Part shown: piece after piece, positions 54,835 to 64,000 of the stretch
How the letters are laid out: every line of letters begins with the position of its first letter
How positions within the stretch are numbered: the first letter of the stretch is position 1
Origin: an uncultured Bacteroidales bacterium
Lineage (GTDB): Bacteria > Bacteroidota > Bacteroidia > Bacteroidales > UBA932
Assembly: GCA_944322565.1 (NCBI GenBank)
Contig: CALUPG010000001.1
Span: 124,001 to 188,000 of the forward strand
Length of the DNA: 64,000 nucleotides
Direction: 5' to 3'
Notes under the pieces: generated by a model
Seen by the model: the letters and a program-made list of their open reading frames with translations, nothing else
What the model was told of the DNA's origin: nothing
The model's database searches: none
Program-made: the position numbers and the translations under genes

Positions 54835-55827
54835 TCATTTTTCCGCAGAGGCTTTTCTGAAAATCGCATAGCTCTTCAGATATTCCCTGTATGGAATGGC
54901 CGGAGTCCCGAGGAAGGCCTGCCCCTCCTTCTTGACACTGCCGAGCACTCCGGACTGGGCCCCGAAAGAAGTGTTGTCGGCAATCGTAATATGACCTGCG
55001 ACACCGACCTGACCGCCGAGCACACAATGTTTTCCTATCTTTGTGGACCCTGCGATTCCGCTCTGGGCCGCAATGACAGTATTGTCGCCGATTTCAACAT
55101 TATGCGCAATCTGGCAGAGATTGTCAATCTTGACTCCTTTTCCTATAACGGTAGACCCCATCTGCGACTTGTCTACCGTGGTTCCCGCCCCGATTTCAAC
55201 ATCATCGCCTATGACGACATTACCGGTATGTTCAATTTTCCTGTAGGTCCCGTTTTCCAGCGGAGCAAAACCGAATCCGTCAGCCCCTATCACAGCATTG
55301 GAATGAATGATTACATTGTTTCCGATTTCCATCCCCGGATAGATGCGTACGCCGGGATATATAATGCATTTTGAACCTATTCTGACATCATCGCCGATAT
55401 AGACATTCTCATAAATCTTCGTATAGTCCCCGATGACAGTCCTGCGGCCGACATAACTGAAATCCCCGAGATAGACTTTTTTGCCGAACCTGGTGGAAAA
55501 ATAACTTTTCGAGCGGAATCCCCTGTGCCGCCTGTACGACCTTTTCTTCGCAGTGACATAGTCCAGCAGCTGCGCAATCGCCGCATACGCATTCTCCACC
55601 CTCACCATTGTAGCCTGCACCGGCTTCTGCGGTTCGAAAGAATTGTTGACAATTATGATGTCCGCCTTGCATTCATAGACATAATGCTCGTATTTCGGAT
55701 TGGCAAAAAAGCAGATGGTGCCGGGCTTCCCGTTCTCAATTCTGGCGAAAGCAGAAATACTCGCCTCGGGATTACCTTCGACAGTACCGTTGATAATTTC
55801 AGCTATCTCTTTGGCTTTGAACTCCAT
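54835..55827 (-). CDS. lpxD: UDP-3-O-acyl-glucosamine N-acyltransferase
   Basis: 330 aa. An N-terminal uridine-binding domain (about 1-100, with [14 protein letters not shown]) is followed by hexapeptide repeats of a left-handed helix. The catalytic His is in the block [20 protein letters not shown]. It adds the N-linked acyl chain after LpxC, completing the three early lipid A steps encoded here in order D-C-A. It is the first gene of that run. Confidence 0.95.
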   Translation of the reverse strand: MEFKAKEIAEIINGTVEGNPEASISAFARIENGKPGTICFFANPKYEHYVYECKADIIIVNNSFEPQKPVQATMVRVENAYAAIAQLLDYVTAKKRSYRRHRGFRSKSYFSTRFGKKVYLGDFSYVGRRTVIGDYTKIYENVYIGDDVRIGSKCIIYPGVRIYPGMEIGNNVIIHSNAVIGADGFGFAPLENGTYRKIEHTGNVVIGDDVEIGAGTTVDKSQMGSTVIGKGVKIDNLCQIAHNVEIGDNTVIAAQSGIAGSTKIGKHCVLGGQVGVAGHITIADNTSFGAQSGVLGSVKKEGQAFLGTPAIPYREYLKSYAIFRKASAEK

Positions 55828-55934
55828 ATTAAAATCAATTCAATGACTTTGCAAGTCTGGTTATTCAAGGTTCACCTCAAAAATTTCACAAAGTAAATAC
55901 TTTTGGTGCTATTTATAAAATTAATGCCGATTTT

Positions 55935-55965
55935 TTTGTTATTGAAAAAATACTTCGTACCTTTG
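55935..55965 (+). promoter_or_regulatory. Strong Bacteroidota-type promoter of the rimP-nusA-infB operon
   Basis: TTTG at 55935-55938 and TACCTTTG at 55958-55965 are separated by exactly 19 bases, a perfect -33/-7 pair. Transcription should start near 55972, giving a leader of about 65 bases that contains a hairpin. Confidence 0.8.
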
Positions 55966-55984
55966 CGGCGTGAGTATGATTTCA

Positions 55985-56008
55985 GGGGACGGGCAGTCCC
56001 CTTATTTT
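55985..56008 (+). promoter_or_regulatory. Leader hairpin upstream of rimP, attenuator-like
   Basis: GGGGAC (55985-55990) pairs with GTCCCC (55996-56001) around a five-base loop, followed by TTATTTT. It lies in the transcribed leader, 30 bases before the rimP start. The stem plus T-rich tail resembles a weak terminator, so it may control readthrough into the operon. Confidence 0.55.
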
Positions 56009-56037
56009 GTATATGTCGGTCCAGTAAAACTGTCGTC

Positions 56038-56505
56038 ATGAACATTACGGAGATTAAAGATGCCCTGGAGGGCGAAATTGTTGCACGGGGATATTTCTTT
56101 GTTGAAATAAATGTGAGTCCGGACAACGACGTGGAGCTTACGGTTGAATCTGAAACAGGCACGATGACTCTTGATGACTGCGTGACAATCAATGGAATAT
56201 TCGAATCAATCTTCGACAGGGAGAAAGAGGATTATTCTCTTACGGTGACCTCAGCGGGACTGGACAGGCCGTTCAAGGTACTGAAACAATATCTGAAGGC
56301 CGTCGGGACTCAAGTCGAAGTCTCGCTCAAAGGCGGGAAAAAGTTCGTGGCTGAACTGACAGGAGCCGATGCAGAAGGAATCAATGTCCGCTACACCGCA
56401 AGAGAGGCAGTCGAAGGAAAGAAAAAGAAGGAAACCGTAGAGCACAACGACAGAATAGGCATGGACATGGTAAATTCGGTGAGGCCATATATTTCCATGA
56501 AATGA
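56038..56505 (+). CDS. rimP: Ribosome maturation factor
   Basis: 155 aa from the ATG reading MNITEIKDALEGEIVARGYF. The N-terminal domain has the MTLDDCVTINGIFE and TSAGLDRPFKVLKQY blocks typical of RimP; the C-terminal SH3-like domain follows, ending in VNSVRPYISMK. It helps mature the 30S subunit. The operon order rimP-nusA-infB is widely conserved in bacteria and supports the call. Frames further upstream overlap the promoter and leader and are not translated. Confidence 0.93.
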   Translation: MNITEIKDALEGEIVARGYFFVEINVSPDNDVELTVESETGTMTLDDCVTINGIFESIFDREKEDYSLTVTSAGLDRPFKVLKQYLKAVGTQVEVSLKGGKKFVAELTGADAEGINVRYTAREAVEGKKKKETVEHNDRIGMDMVNSVRPYISMK

Positions 56506-56583
56506 CAATATTCCCGGAATGACAGACATTGATGAACAGTTGAATGACAGACATCAAATAATTGAAAAAACAATAAAAATATA

Positions 56584-57831
56584 ATGGAAAAGACAGGATT
56601 GAAAGATGCTTTCTCAGAGTTCAAGGACCTGAAGAACATTGACAGGGCTACCATGATGGGAGTCCTTGAGGATGTATTCCGCACCCAGCTGGCCAAGACC
56701 TACGGCTCTGCGGACAATTTCGACATCATCATCAACATTGACAAGGGAGACTGCGAAATCTACTGGAACCGTGAAGTGGTGGACAAGGTCGAAGACCCGA
56801 ACACACAGATAGCCCTATCCGAAGTGAACAAGGAGGACGACGAATATGAAATCGGAGAGACATACGCCACCAAGGTGGACATGAAGAGCTTTGGCCGCAG
56901 GGGCATCCTCAACCTCAGACAGAATCTCCAGGGAAGGATAATGGACATCGAGAAGGCGAACCTCTACAACAAGTACAGCGCACGCATCGGAGAGATATTC
57001 ACCGGCGAGATATACCAGACATGGGCGAAGGAAGTGCTGATTCTCGATGAGGACGGAAACGAGCTCAGGCTCCCGAAGGCCGAGCAGATTCCCGGAGAGC
57101 ATTTCAAGAAGAACGACACAGTCAGGGCCATCATCAAGAGTGTGGAGATGAAGAACAACACCACTCCATACATAGTACTGTCCCGTACCTCGAATGAATT
57201 CCTTGAGAAACTTTTCGAACAGGAAGTTCCGGAAATCTATGACGGGCTCATCACCATCAAGAAAGTGGTGCGCATTCCGGGAGAACGGGCAAAGGTAGCA
57301 GTGGAATCTTACGATGAGAGGATTGACCCGATAGGAGCCTGCATAGGAGTCAAAGGCTCAAGAATCATCGGTATCGTCAGGGAACTCCGCAACGAGAACA
57401 TCGATGTGCTGCAGTGGACCAGCAACACGCAGCTTCTCATCCAGAGAGCACTCAACCCTGCGAAGATCTCTTCCATCGACCTGGGCGACGGCACAGACAA
57501 AATCAAAGTCTACATGCTTCCGGACGAGGTGAAGAAAGGCATCGGCAAGGGCGGCTGCAACATCAAGCTTGCCAGCATGCTCGTGGGCAGGGAAATCGAA
57601 GTTTGGAGAGAACTTCCGAAGCAGGATGAGGAAGGTGAGGAAGATGTACTCCTGAGCGAATTCAGCAATGAGATTGACCAGTGGATCATAGACAAGCTCC
57701 AGTCAATCGGCTGCGACACCGCCAAAAGCGTACTCGCCCTTTCTGAAAGCGACATAGCAAAAAGGGCCGACCTCGAAGACGAGACAGTCGCCGAGGTATT
57801 CAGGATTCTGCGTGCCGAATTTGAGGATTAA
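56584..57831 (+). CDS. nusA: Transcription termination/antitermination factor
   Basis: 415 aa. The N-terminal RNA-polymerase-binding domain is followed by an S1 domain (about residues 130-200, EIFTGEIYQTWAKEVLIL) and two KH domains (VAVESYDERIDPIGACIGVKGSRI and VKKGIGKGGCNIKLASMLVG). A short acidic C-terminal helical part ends LRAEFED; the extra acidic repeats of E. coli NusA are absent. It modulates pausing, termination and antitermination. In this organism it could also work with the UpxY-like factor, though that is inference. Confidence 0.96.
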   Translation: MEKTGLKDAFSEFKDLKNIDRATMMGVLEDVFRTQLAKTYGSADNFDIIINIDKGDCEIYWNREVVDKVEDPNTQIALSEVNKEDDEYEIGETYATKVDMKSFGRRGILNLRQNLQGRIMDIEKANLYNKYSARIGEIFTGEIYQTWAKEVLILDEDGNELRLPKAEQIPGEHFKKNDTVRAIIKSVEMKNNTTPYIVLSRTSNEFLEKLFEQEVPEIYDGLITIKKVVRIPGERAKVAVESYDERIDPIGACIGVKGSRIIGIVRELRNENIDVLQWTSNTQLLIQRALNPAKISSIDLGDGTDKIKVYMLPDEVKKGIGKGGCNIKLASMLVGREIEVWRELPKQDEEGEEDVLLSEFSNEIDQWIIDKLQSIGCDTAKSVLALSESDIAKRADLEDETVAEVFRILRAEFED

Positions 57832-57841
57832 TTTATAATAT

Positions 57842-60718
57842 ATGAGTGAAATAAGACTTAGCAAACTTACAAAGCAATTCAACATAGGTCTCCAGACTCT
57901 GGTCGATTTTCTGAAAGAGAAAGGGGCGGATGTGGAACTGAATCCGAATGCAAAGATTTCGGATTCGTTTCTGCCTGCCATAGAGGCCAAGTTCGGGGAA
58001 GAACAGAAACTTAAGCAAGACTCCGAAAAAGTCGCAATCAAACTCAAGGAAATAATCGAGATGGGCACCAGGAAGAAACCTGCGGAAGAAGAGGAGGATG
58101 AGGAGGACGAGCCTGTCAAGGAAATCATCATCAAGAGCACCGGCATCGCTCCGGATGTTCCTCAGCAGAACGAGCCTGACTCAAGACAGGAAACTGTCTC
58201 TCCGGCACAGGAAAGCATCCGGTCCCAGGACAAGGATGAGCCGGAGGCTGACATTGCCGTTTCTGCAGAAGAAGCGCATCAGGAGGAAGCCGCAGAAGCT
58301 GCTGCCGGTGCCCCGGCCGACACACCGGAGGAGAACGATGAATCTATGCCGGGGAGGCTGAAAATCGTTGATAAAATCGACCTTTCACAGTTTGACAAGA
58401 AAAAGCATCATGATGAGCCGAAGCAGGAAAAGCAGGAGCCGGTGCCTGACAATTCCGGGAGCCGGGAAGACATCCCGGCGGAACCTGCAGAAGAAAAGCG
58501 TGAGCCGAGAGAGATAAAACTTGAAGTGGAAAAACTTCAGGGGCCGAAAATCGTGGACAAAATCGATCTTTCACAGTTTGACCGCAAAAAGAACAAAAAA
58601 AGAGAACGGATATCCAAAAGCGGGAGTCAGAAAGTCGATGTGACCAAAGTCAGCGCAGAGCAGGACAACAGCCTGAATTCTTCCAGAAAGGACAAGAACA
58701 AGAAGAGCCGCGATGAAAGCCGCAAGAATGCCGCAAGACAGGAACAGGGAGGCGGCAAGAACCGCAAGAGAGACAGATTCAAGCCTGCGATGACTGAGGC
58801 CGAAGAGGAAGAGATGCAGAAGGAAATCCAGAAGCAGATCAAGGAGACCTACGCGAGGATGAACGAAGGCAAGTCCAAGAACAACTTCGGAGCAAAGCAC
58901 AGAAGGGAAAAAAGAGAACTGGCGTCACAGAAGCTTCATGAGGAAATGGAGCAGCAGGAGCTTGAGAAGACAATTCTCAAGGTAACGGAATTCGTCACCG
59001 CAAATGACCTTGCTACCATGATGAATATTCCGGTGACGAAAGTCATCGGCGCCTGCATGAGCCTCGGACTGATGGTATCAATAAACCAGAGGCTTGACGC
59101 AGAGACGATTGTGCTCGTAGCAGAAGAATTCGGGTATGAAGTGGAATTTGTCACTGCTGAGCTGACCCAGACCATTGAACAGGAGACTGATGATGACGGG
59201 GAGCTCGTGCCGAGACCTCCGGTAATCACGGTGATGGGACATGTCGACCACGGCAAGACTTCCCTTCTCGACTACATAAGGAAGGCAAATGTGATTGCCG
59301 GCGAGGCCGGAGGCATCACCCAGCACATCGGAGCCTACAATGTGGAACTGCCGGACGGCAAGAGGATAACATTCCTTGATACCCCGGGACATGAGGCATT
59401 CACGGCGATGCGTGCACGCGGAGCCAAAATGACAGACCTTGCAATCATCATCATCGCGGCGGATGACGCCATAATGCCGCAGACAGTCGAGGCCATCAAC
59501 CACGCACAGGCTGCCGGGGTACCGATGATATTTGCAATCAACAAGATAGACAAGCCGGGAGCCTATCCTGACAAAATCCGCGAACAGCTCGCCAACATGA
59601 ACATACTTGTGGAGGACTGGGGAGGCAAATACCAGTGCCAGGAAATATCCGCAAAGAAAGGAATCAATGTGGACAAGCTCCTTGACAAGGTTCTTCTTGA
59701 GGCTGAACTCCTTGACCTTAAGGCCAATCCTAAGCGCAGGGCCGTCGGGGCCGTAATAGAGTCATCCCTTGACAAGGGCCGGGGCTATCTTGCCACTGTG
59801 CTCGTGCAGAACGGCACACTGCATGTCGGGGACATCATGTTGAGCGGCTGTTATACAGGCCGCGTCAAGGCAATGTTCAACGAACGCGGACAGAAGGTGG
59901 AGGAAGCAGGCCCGTCTACTCCTGTGTCAGTGCTCGGACTCAACGGTGCACCGACAGCGGGCGAGACATTCAATGTCATGGCCGATGAGAAAGAGGCCAA
60001 GGATATAGCCAACAAGAGGGAGCAGCTGCTGCGCATCCAGGGCATCAAGACCCAGAAGCACATGACCCTTGAGGAAATCGGCCGCCGCATCGCAATCGGC
60101 AACTTCAAGGAACTCAACATCATCGTGAAAGGCGACGTGGACGGTTCCGTGGAAGCGCTCTCCGACTCGCTGCTCAAGCTCTCTACAGAAGAGGTGCGCG
60201 TCAATGTCATCCACAAGGCGGTGGGTGCAGTATCGGAATCGGATGTCCTCCTTGCGGCCGCATCGGATGCCATCATCATCGGCTTCCAGGTACGCCCGTC
60301 CGCCAATGCCCGCAGACTGGCAGAAAAGGAATCCATCGAAATCAGGCTCTACTCAGTCATCTATGATGCCATAAACGAGGTCAAGAGCGGTATCGAGGGA
60401 ATGCTTGCGCCTGAAGAGAAAGAAGAAGTCACAGGAACCGCCGAAGTCAAGGAACTCTTCAAGATTTCCAAAGTCGGCACCATCGCCGGATGTATCGTCA
60501 AGGAAGGCAAGTTGACAAGGACATCAAAAGTCCGCGTAATACGCGACGGAATTGTGGTCTACACCGGGGAGCTCGGTTCGCTCAAGAGATTCAAGGACGA
60601 TGTCAAGGAAGTCTCCGTCGGCATGGACTGCGGCCTCAACATCAACGGCTACAATGACATCAAGGTCGGAGATGTTGTCGAGGCATACAATGTGATTGAA
60701 GTAAAGAGGACCCTGTAG
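57842..60718 (+). CDS. infB: Translation initiation factor IF-2
   Basis: 958 aa. The first ~430 residues are charged and low complexity, with an internal repeat: [12 protein letters not shown] occurs twice about 60 residues apart, each followed by a run of Lys. The GTPase domain follows with the P-loop [28 protein letters not shown] and NKIDKPGA, then domains II-IV ending [14 protein letters not shown]. It brings initiator tRNA to the ribosome. The start is 10 bases after nusA. A long terminator hairpin lies about 110 bases beyond the stop. Confidence 0.97.
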   Translation: MSEIRLSKLTKQFNIGLQTLVDFLKEKGADVELNPNAKISDSFLPAIEAKFGEEQKLKQDSEKVAIKLKEIIEMGTRKKPAEEEEDEEDEPVKEIIIKSTGIAPDVPQQNEPDSRQETVSPAQESIRSQDKDEPEADIAVSAEEAHQEEAAEAAAGAPADTPEENDESMPGRLKIVDKIDLSQFDKKKHHDEPKQEKQEPVPDNSGSREDIPAEPAEEKREPREIKLEVEKLQGPKIVDKIDLSQFDRKKNKKRERISKSGSQKVDVTKVSAEQDNSLNSSRKDKNKKSRDESRKNAARQEQGGGKNRKRDRFKPAMTEAEEEEMQKEIQKQIKETYARMNEGKSKNNFGAKHRREKRELASQKLHEEMEQQELEKTILKVTEFVTANDLATMMNIPVTKVIGACMSLGLMVSINQRLDAETIVLVAEEFGYEVEFVTAELTQTIEQETDDDGELVPRPPVITVMGHVDHGKTSLLDYIRKANVIAGEAGGITQHIGAYNVELPDGKRITFLDTPGHEAFTAMRARGAKMTDLAIIIIAADDAIMPQTVEAINHAQAAGVPMIFAINKIDKPGAYPDKIREQLANMNILVEDWGGKYQCQEISAKKGINVDKLLDKVLLEAELLDLKANPKRRAVGAVIESSLDKGRGYLATVLVQNGTLHVGDIMLSGCYTGRVKAMFNERGQKVEEAGPSTPVSVLGLNGAPTAGETFNVMADEKEAKDIANKREQLLRIQGIKTQKHMTLEEIGRRIAIGNFKELNIIVKGDVDGSVEALSDSLLKLSTEEVRVNVIHKAVGAVSESDVLLAAASDAIIIGFQVRPSANARRLAEKESIEIRLYSVIYDAINEVKSGIEGMLAPEEKEEVTGTAEVKELFKISKVGTIAGCIVKEGKLTRTSKVRVIRDGIVVYTGELGSLKRFKDDVKEVSVGMDCGLNINGYNDIKVGDVVEAYNVIEVKRTL

Positions 60719-60828
60719 AGGAGACGGTGCATTTCCGGCTACAGTCAAGTCATTTTCAAAGTGGATGACCCGAAAGGAATTTTTCCTCTTAGAGAATTGA
60801 ATATTTGGAACCGGACTCCATCAGAAGT

Positions 60829-60882
60829 ATGTATAGTCCTGAATAACTGTAACGGTTATTCAGGACTATACATGTTTTTTCA
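60829..60882 (+). terminator. Rho-independent terminator of the rimP-nusA-infB operon
   Basis: A perfect 19-bp stem (60829-60847 with 60855-60873) closes a 7-base loop and is followed by a run of six T. This is unusually long for a terminator. It may work in both directions, although no gene on the opposite strand faces it. The rest of 60719-60968 holds no gene I can support. Confidence 0.88.
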
Positions 60883-60968
60883 ATTATTTTCAATCCGGTT
60901 TGAATATCTGACATTTATATTTAAATTTGTCATTGTTTGTATATTTATGTAACCTAAAAATATTCGCA

Positions 60969-61820
60969 ATGGGAACTACCATCAAAAACATCGGAGGGGA
61001 TAAAATCAGGTTTTACATTCTCTCAGTCATTTTAGGGTCATTTCTTGGTTTCTGGGCAGCTCCAGATGCACTTGCGCAGGACAAAATCATCACAAAAAAC
61101 GCCGAAACCATCGAGGCTACCGTACTTGAAATCAACATCAGCGACATCCGGTACAAAAAGGCGGACAATCCGCAGGGTCCTGTTTTTGTCATCAGCAAGT
61201 CCGACGTAGCCACAATCATATACGGCAACGGAAGCATCGATGTCTTCAATGAAGAAGAAAAAAAGCCGGAACAGAATTTTCACAACAACGGCAGATATCC
61301 CCAGTCATATGAAGGGATGGTTCCCATAGGAGATCCGATGAACGGAGGCTGCTGGTGGGATCCTGAGCATCCGCGTCAATTTGACATTGTGCGGGGAGAA
61401 TGGAACTACAACAATTCTGAAGTAAACTACAACACCATCTACAATATACTCAACAGGGAGGTCCCTGACTTTGCCAACCGCCTGCTCGCTTACAGGCGTC
61501 TCGGGAAAGCGGGAATCGGACTCTTTGGAGCCGGATGCGGTCTTGCGGGGCTTGGCTTCATTTACATGATGTTGGGCACCGATTCGTATAGTCCGGATTA
61601 TACCCTGACGGCTGTCGGCACAGCAATGTTCGTTTCCGGTACACTGATGGCTCTTCCGGCCGGAGTGACCATGTGGGTAGTCGGCTATAAGATGCGGGAC
61701 AAGACAATCAGAGACTACAACAGCTACATCAAAAGCAGTAATGACTATTCATATGTGCCTCGCCATGAACTGAAACTCATTCAGGGCAAATACGGGGTCG
61801 GACTCGCATTAACATTCTGA
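60969..61820 (+). CDS. Secreted protein of a three-paralogue array, copy 1 (unknown function)
   Basis: 283 aa from the ATG reading MGTTIKNIGGDKIRFY. A signal or anchor segment ends at ALAQ (about residue 37). Next is a ~65-residue domain: DKIITKNAETIEATVLEI, then IRYKKADNPQGPVFVISKSD, then IIYGNGSIDVFN. After a linker comes a GGCWWDPEHP motif and a Gly-rich double membrane-type segment (residues ~180-245). The protein ends GVGLALTF. It shares this layout with the next gene. I do not recognise a named family. Confidence 0.75.
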   Translation: MGTTIKNIGGDKIRFYILSVILGSFLGFWAAPDALAQDKIITKNAETIEATVLEINISDIRYKKADNPQGPVFVISKSDVATIIYGNGSIDVFNEEEKKPEQNFHNNGRYPQSYEGMVPIGDPMNGGCWWDPEHPRQFDIVRGEWNYNNSEVNYNTIYNILNREVPDFANRLLAYRRLGKAGIGLFGAGCGLAGLGFIYMMLGTDSYSPDYTLTAVGTAMFVSGTLMALPAGVTMWVVGYKMRDKTIRDYNSYIKSSNDYSYVPRHELKLIQGKYGVGLALTF

Positions 61821-61845
61821 ATCTGAAATCAAATCACACTTCACC

Positions 61846-62667
61846 ATGAAAACATTCAGCACTACCTCATGCAGCAGAGGCCGGAGCATGCTGTCAAAAG
61901 TCTGCTTCATCATTGTCCTGATGTCAGTGTTTTTCAGTCTTGAAGCATCGGCACAAGACCGGATTATCACAAAGGACGCCAAGGATATCAGCGCTTACAT
62001 TACGGAAGTCAATATTGACGATATAAAATACCGAAGAGCCGACAATCAGGACGGCCCCGTATACACTCTGCCCAAAAGCGAGATTTCAACCATCATCTAT
62101 GCCAACGGGGCTGTTGAAGTCTTCAATGATGAACCTGCTCCGGATTCAAGGCAATCCGGCAGCATGCAGAATCAGGGAAACAGCCGGAATCAGATAATCG
62201 GAATCCTAGGTGCGGGAGGATGCTACTTTGACCCGGACAATCCAATGCCGATAACCCGCGCCAACAACAACTATTTTTATAATGGGGCCGCTATCAATGC
62301 CACTACCGCGGAATTGATTATAAGTTCATACGACCCGTCGCTCAGCGACGGATTCAAGTCCGCAAAAAGCAGGATGACAGCAGGCAATGTACTTGCAGGC
62401 ATAGGCGGAGGACTCATAGGCGGAGGATTGGGAACACTTATATGGGCCGACACTGAAACTGAAGTCATCGCAGCGAGCGTACTTATAGGCCTCGGAACCA
62501 TAATAGGGCTTCCGATAGCCATGCCTATTTTCTACTCCGGCCAAAGAGAATGCAATTCAATTGTCGACAGATACAATTCTCATGTCCAGGGCTATGCAAG
62601 AAAACCTTCCTGTGAAATAAACTTCGGAGCAGCTCCGCATGGGATAGGCCTTACAATGGCGTTCTGA
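61846..62667 (+). CDS. Secreted protein of a three-paralogue array, copy 2 (unknown function)
   Basis: 273 aa. A signal segment ends at ASAQ (about residue 37). The same N-terminal domain follows (DRIITKDAKDISAYITEV, IKYRRADNQDGPVYTLPKSE, IIYANGAVEVFN). Then come GGCYFDPDNP, a Gly-rich double hydrophobic stretch (GGGLIGGGLGTLIW and further on) and an end reading GIGLTMAF. Motif order and spacing match copy 1, so the two are full-length paralogues, 25 bases apart. Function unknown; the pair of membrane-type helices may insert in the inner or outer membrane. Confidence 0.75.
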   Translation: MKTFSTTSCSRGRSMLSKVCFIIVLMSVFFSLEASAQDRIITKDAKDISAYITEVNIDDIKYRRADNQDGPVYTLPKSEISTIIYANGAVEVFNDEPAPDSRQSGSMQNQGNSRNQIIGILGAGGCYFDPDNPMPITRANNNYFYNGAAINATTAELIISSYDPSLSDGFKSAKSRMTAGNVLAGIGGGLIGGGLGTLIWADTETEVIAASVLIGLGTIIGLPIAMPIFYSGQRECNSIVDRYNSHVQGYARKPSCEINFGAAPHGIGLTMAF

Positions 62668-62708
62668 GATACAGGAGAGACAAATTATCAATCCCAAAAA
62701 TTCGGAAA

Positions 62709-63770
62709 ATGAAAAAGACACTGATTAGCGCCATCGCAGTATTCATCTGCTGCATCGGAGCATCGGCACAGGATATCATTGTGATGAGAGACGGCAAGAG
62801 TATTGAGGCCATTGTCTTGGAAATCTCAACTTCATATGTCAAATACAAGAGATTTGACTATCAGAACGGACCTACATTCACGACAAAGGCAGAGACAATC
62901 AGCAGAATTGAATTCCAGAACGGCACGAGTCAGGAATTCAACCCGCAGGAGTCCCGCGCAATGACAGACGCCGCAGGGGAATCACCAGACGGACATAACA
63001 CCTCCGAGAAACAGAATTATGGACAATACAAGCCTGCCGCCAAGCCCGGAGAAAAGCTTCTTAGATTCGGGGTTCATGCCGGAGTGGCGATTCCGACCGG
63101 ACTATACGGCAATTATATAACAGCCCCCGCGACAATATATAGCGAAAAAGGAGCTGCAGCAGGTGCAGGAGCCACATTCGGATGCAAGATGCTTTATGGA
63201 ATCAAGAAAGTCAAAGGGCTCAGCATTGTGACCAACCTGGATTTTGTAATCAATCCGACGAAAAAGGAAGCAGAAAATCTTATCAATGGCATATTTTCAT
63301 CTGTCGCAAACGAATATTATGCATTCCGCGTTGACAAAATGCCCGTCTTCGTGTCTGTCCCGATAACCGCAGGAATCAACTACAAGTATAACTTCAACAA
63401 GACAATCGGGGTCTGGGGAGAATTTGCAGCCGGAGCGAATCTCAGGTTCATAAGTTCTCTTAAATTAATAAATACGGCAGGCTCCCATTATATGTACACG
63501 GAAAACGGGATACAACTATATTCAAGTGACGAAGAAAGCTATAACTACAATCCGAACATACAATTTGCATATCAGACAGGATGCGGCATCCTTCTGTGGG
63601 ACAAGCTGACCCTCGGAATCCTGTTCAACGGCACAAACCGCAGCAAAATCACAGGAACATCAAGAGGTGAAATTTATGACGACAGTATTGATGATTCCAA
63701 GCGAGAACCATTTTACGGCGGTATAGCCGGCTACAGCTGCATCATGATCCGTGCAGGCTATATATTCTGA
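62709..63770 (+). CDS. Outer-membrane barrel protein carrying the same N-terminal domain, copy 3
   Basis: 353 aa. The signal peptide ends at ASAQ (about residue 20), followed by the shared domain (DIIVMRDGKSIEAIVLEI, VKYKRFDYQNGPTFTTKAE, IEFQNGTSQEFN). Unlike its neighbours, the C-terminal ~220 residues look like an outer-membrane barrel of the PorT/OMP_b-brl type: LLRFGVHAGVAIPTG, TNLDFVINPTKKEAEN, and a final strand ending MIRAGYIF with a terminal Phe. The shared domain would sit in the periplasm. It starts 41 bases after copy 2, so all three are probably co-transcribed. Its 3' end overlaps the convergent partial gene by 13 bases. Confidence 0.75.
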   Translation: MKKTLISAIAVFICCIGASAQDIIVMRDGKSIEAIVLEISTSYVKYKRFDYQNGPTFTTKAETISRIEFQNGTSQEFNPQESRAMTDAAGESPDGHNTSEKQNYGQYKPAAKPGEKLLRFGVHAGVAIPTGLYGNYITAPATIYSEKGAAAGAGATFGCKMLYGIKKVKGLSIVTNLDFVINPTKKEAENLINGIFSSVANEYYAFRVDKMPVFVSVPITAGINYKYNFNKTIGVWGEFAAGANLRFISSLKLINTAGSHYMYTENGIQLYSSDEESYNYNPNIQFAYQTGCGILLWDKLTLGILFNGTNRSKITGTSRGEIYDDSIDDSKREPFYGGIAGYSCIMIRAGYIF

Positions 63771-64000
63771 CTTGAGTATATCCTCACGACTTCAGCGCGG
63801 GCTGCGTCCGGGTCAGCAAGCAATGATCGCAGCTCAAGGAGACGGACGGCATTGCCGCTCCATGGAATCCAGAGCTTCAGATAGCCTTCCTGACCGTATT
63901 TGTCGTAAAGATGGTCAAGGGCACGGTCTATCTGCTCTTGAGGGGACATTCCCGGATATCTTGACATGCCGTACTGGAGAGTCCTGCGGATGATTGTCCC
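63758..64000 (-). CDS. C-terminal part of an unidentified protein (runs off the right edge)
   Basis: The frame stays open to the window end, so at least 80 codons are coding (RRTLQYGMSRYPGMSPQEQ onward to RIYSSQNI at the stop). There is an internal ATG at 63967, but upstream codons continue without a stop. The visible part is helical, with a WIPWSGNAVRLLELRSLL segment. I do not recognise the family. It converges on the third paralogue of the array, overlapping it by 13 bases. Confidence 0.5.
   Translation of the reverse strand, partial: GTIIRRTLQYGMSRYPGMSPQEQIDRALDHLYDKYGQEGYLKLWIPWSGNAVRLLELRSLLADPDAARAEVVRIYSSQNI

Noticed and set aside
55903..56037. Upstream in-frame extension of rimP
   Set aside because: It would run through the promoter and leader hairpin; the RimP family start is the ATG at 56038.
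60761..60952. Possible 63-aa plus-strand frame after infB
   Set aside because: It runs straight through the long terminator stem and has no family resemblance.

Overview
The window comes from a Bacteroidales-type member of the Bacteroidota; genus not determined. Support: promoter elements of the TTTG/TAnnTTTG class (clearest at 55935-55965, upstream of rimP), an UpxY/NusG-like regulator heading a polysaccharide locus, a DUF3078 outer-membrane protein, a transglutaminase lipoprotein, an archaeal/eukaryal-type ProRS, and a fused ferredoxin-NADP reductase/GltD protein. I saw no tRNA, rRNA, CRISPR array, insertion sequence or prophage.

Region 1 (1-17668, all minus strand) is a surface-polysaccharide locus read from right to left. 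It starts with an UpxY-like antiterminator. It then encodes two pyruvyl-transferase-family proteins, a row of glycosyltransferases (GT2, GT4, GT8, GT11 and a DUF6625-like protein), an acyltransferase, a Wzy-like polymerase and a PglC/WcaJ-like initiating sugar transferase, ending with a PqqD-like protein and an NTP_transf_5 protein. Most junctions are ATGA overlaps, as in one transcript. The locus shows scars: two broken copies of a GT14 gene, one reduced to its first five and last ~20 codons, and a truncated acyltransferase. No flippase or export gene is visible.

Region 2 (17800-39700, minus strand) is housekeeping. It holds an OmpA-family protein, folD, and purD, purH, purM, purF, purL, purK and purE with a type II pantothenate kinase between purM and purF. 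Then come an EamA transporter, hisS, the remains of a radical SAM gene, the fused reductase/GltD and an outer-membrane barrel that appears to lack a TonB plug. The pur genes cover most of de novo IMP synthesis; purC, purB and a GAR transformylase must lie elsewhere.

Region 3 (39740-55830) alternates strands. It holds sppA and cutC (+), a transglutaminase lipoprotein, tilS, a DUF3078 protein and proS (-), an aromatic- and serine-rich lipoprotein and a FadL-like protein (+), and wbqC-like, lpxA, lpxC and lpxD (-). LpxC lacks the FabZ fusion usual in this phylum.

Region 4 (55935-64000) holds the rimP-nusA-infB operon with a strong promoter, a leader hairpin and a long terminator hairpin. It is followed by three adjacent secreted proteins sharing an N-terminal domain I cannot name, two with a small membrane-type tail and one with a predicted outer-membrane barrel. 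This trio and the PqqD/NTP_transf_5 pair are the best candidates for undescribed systems.
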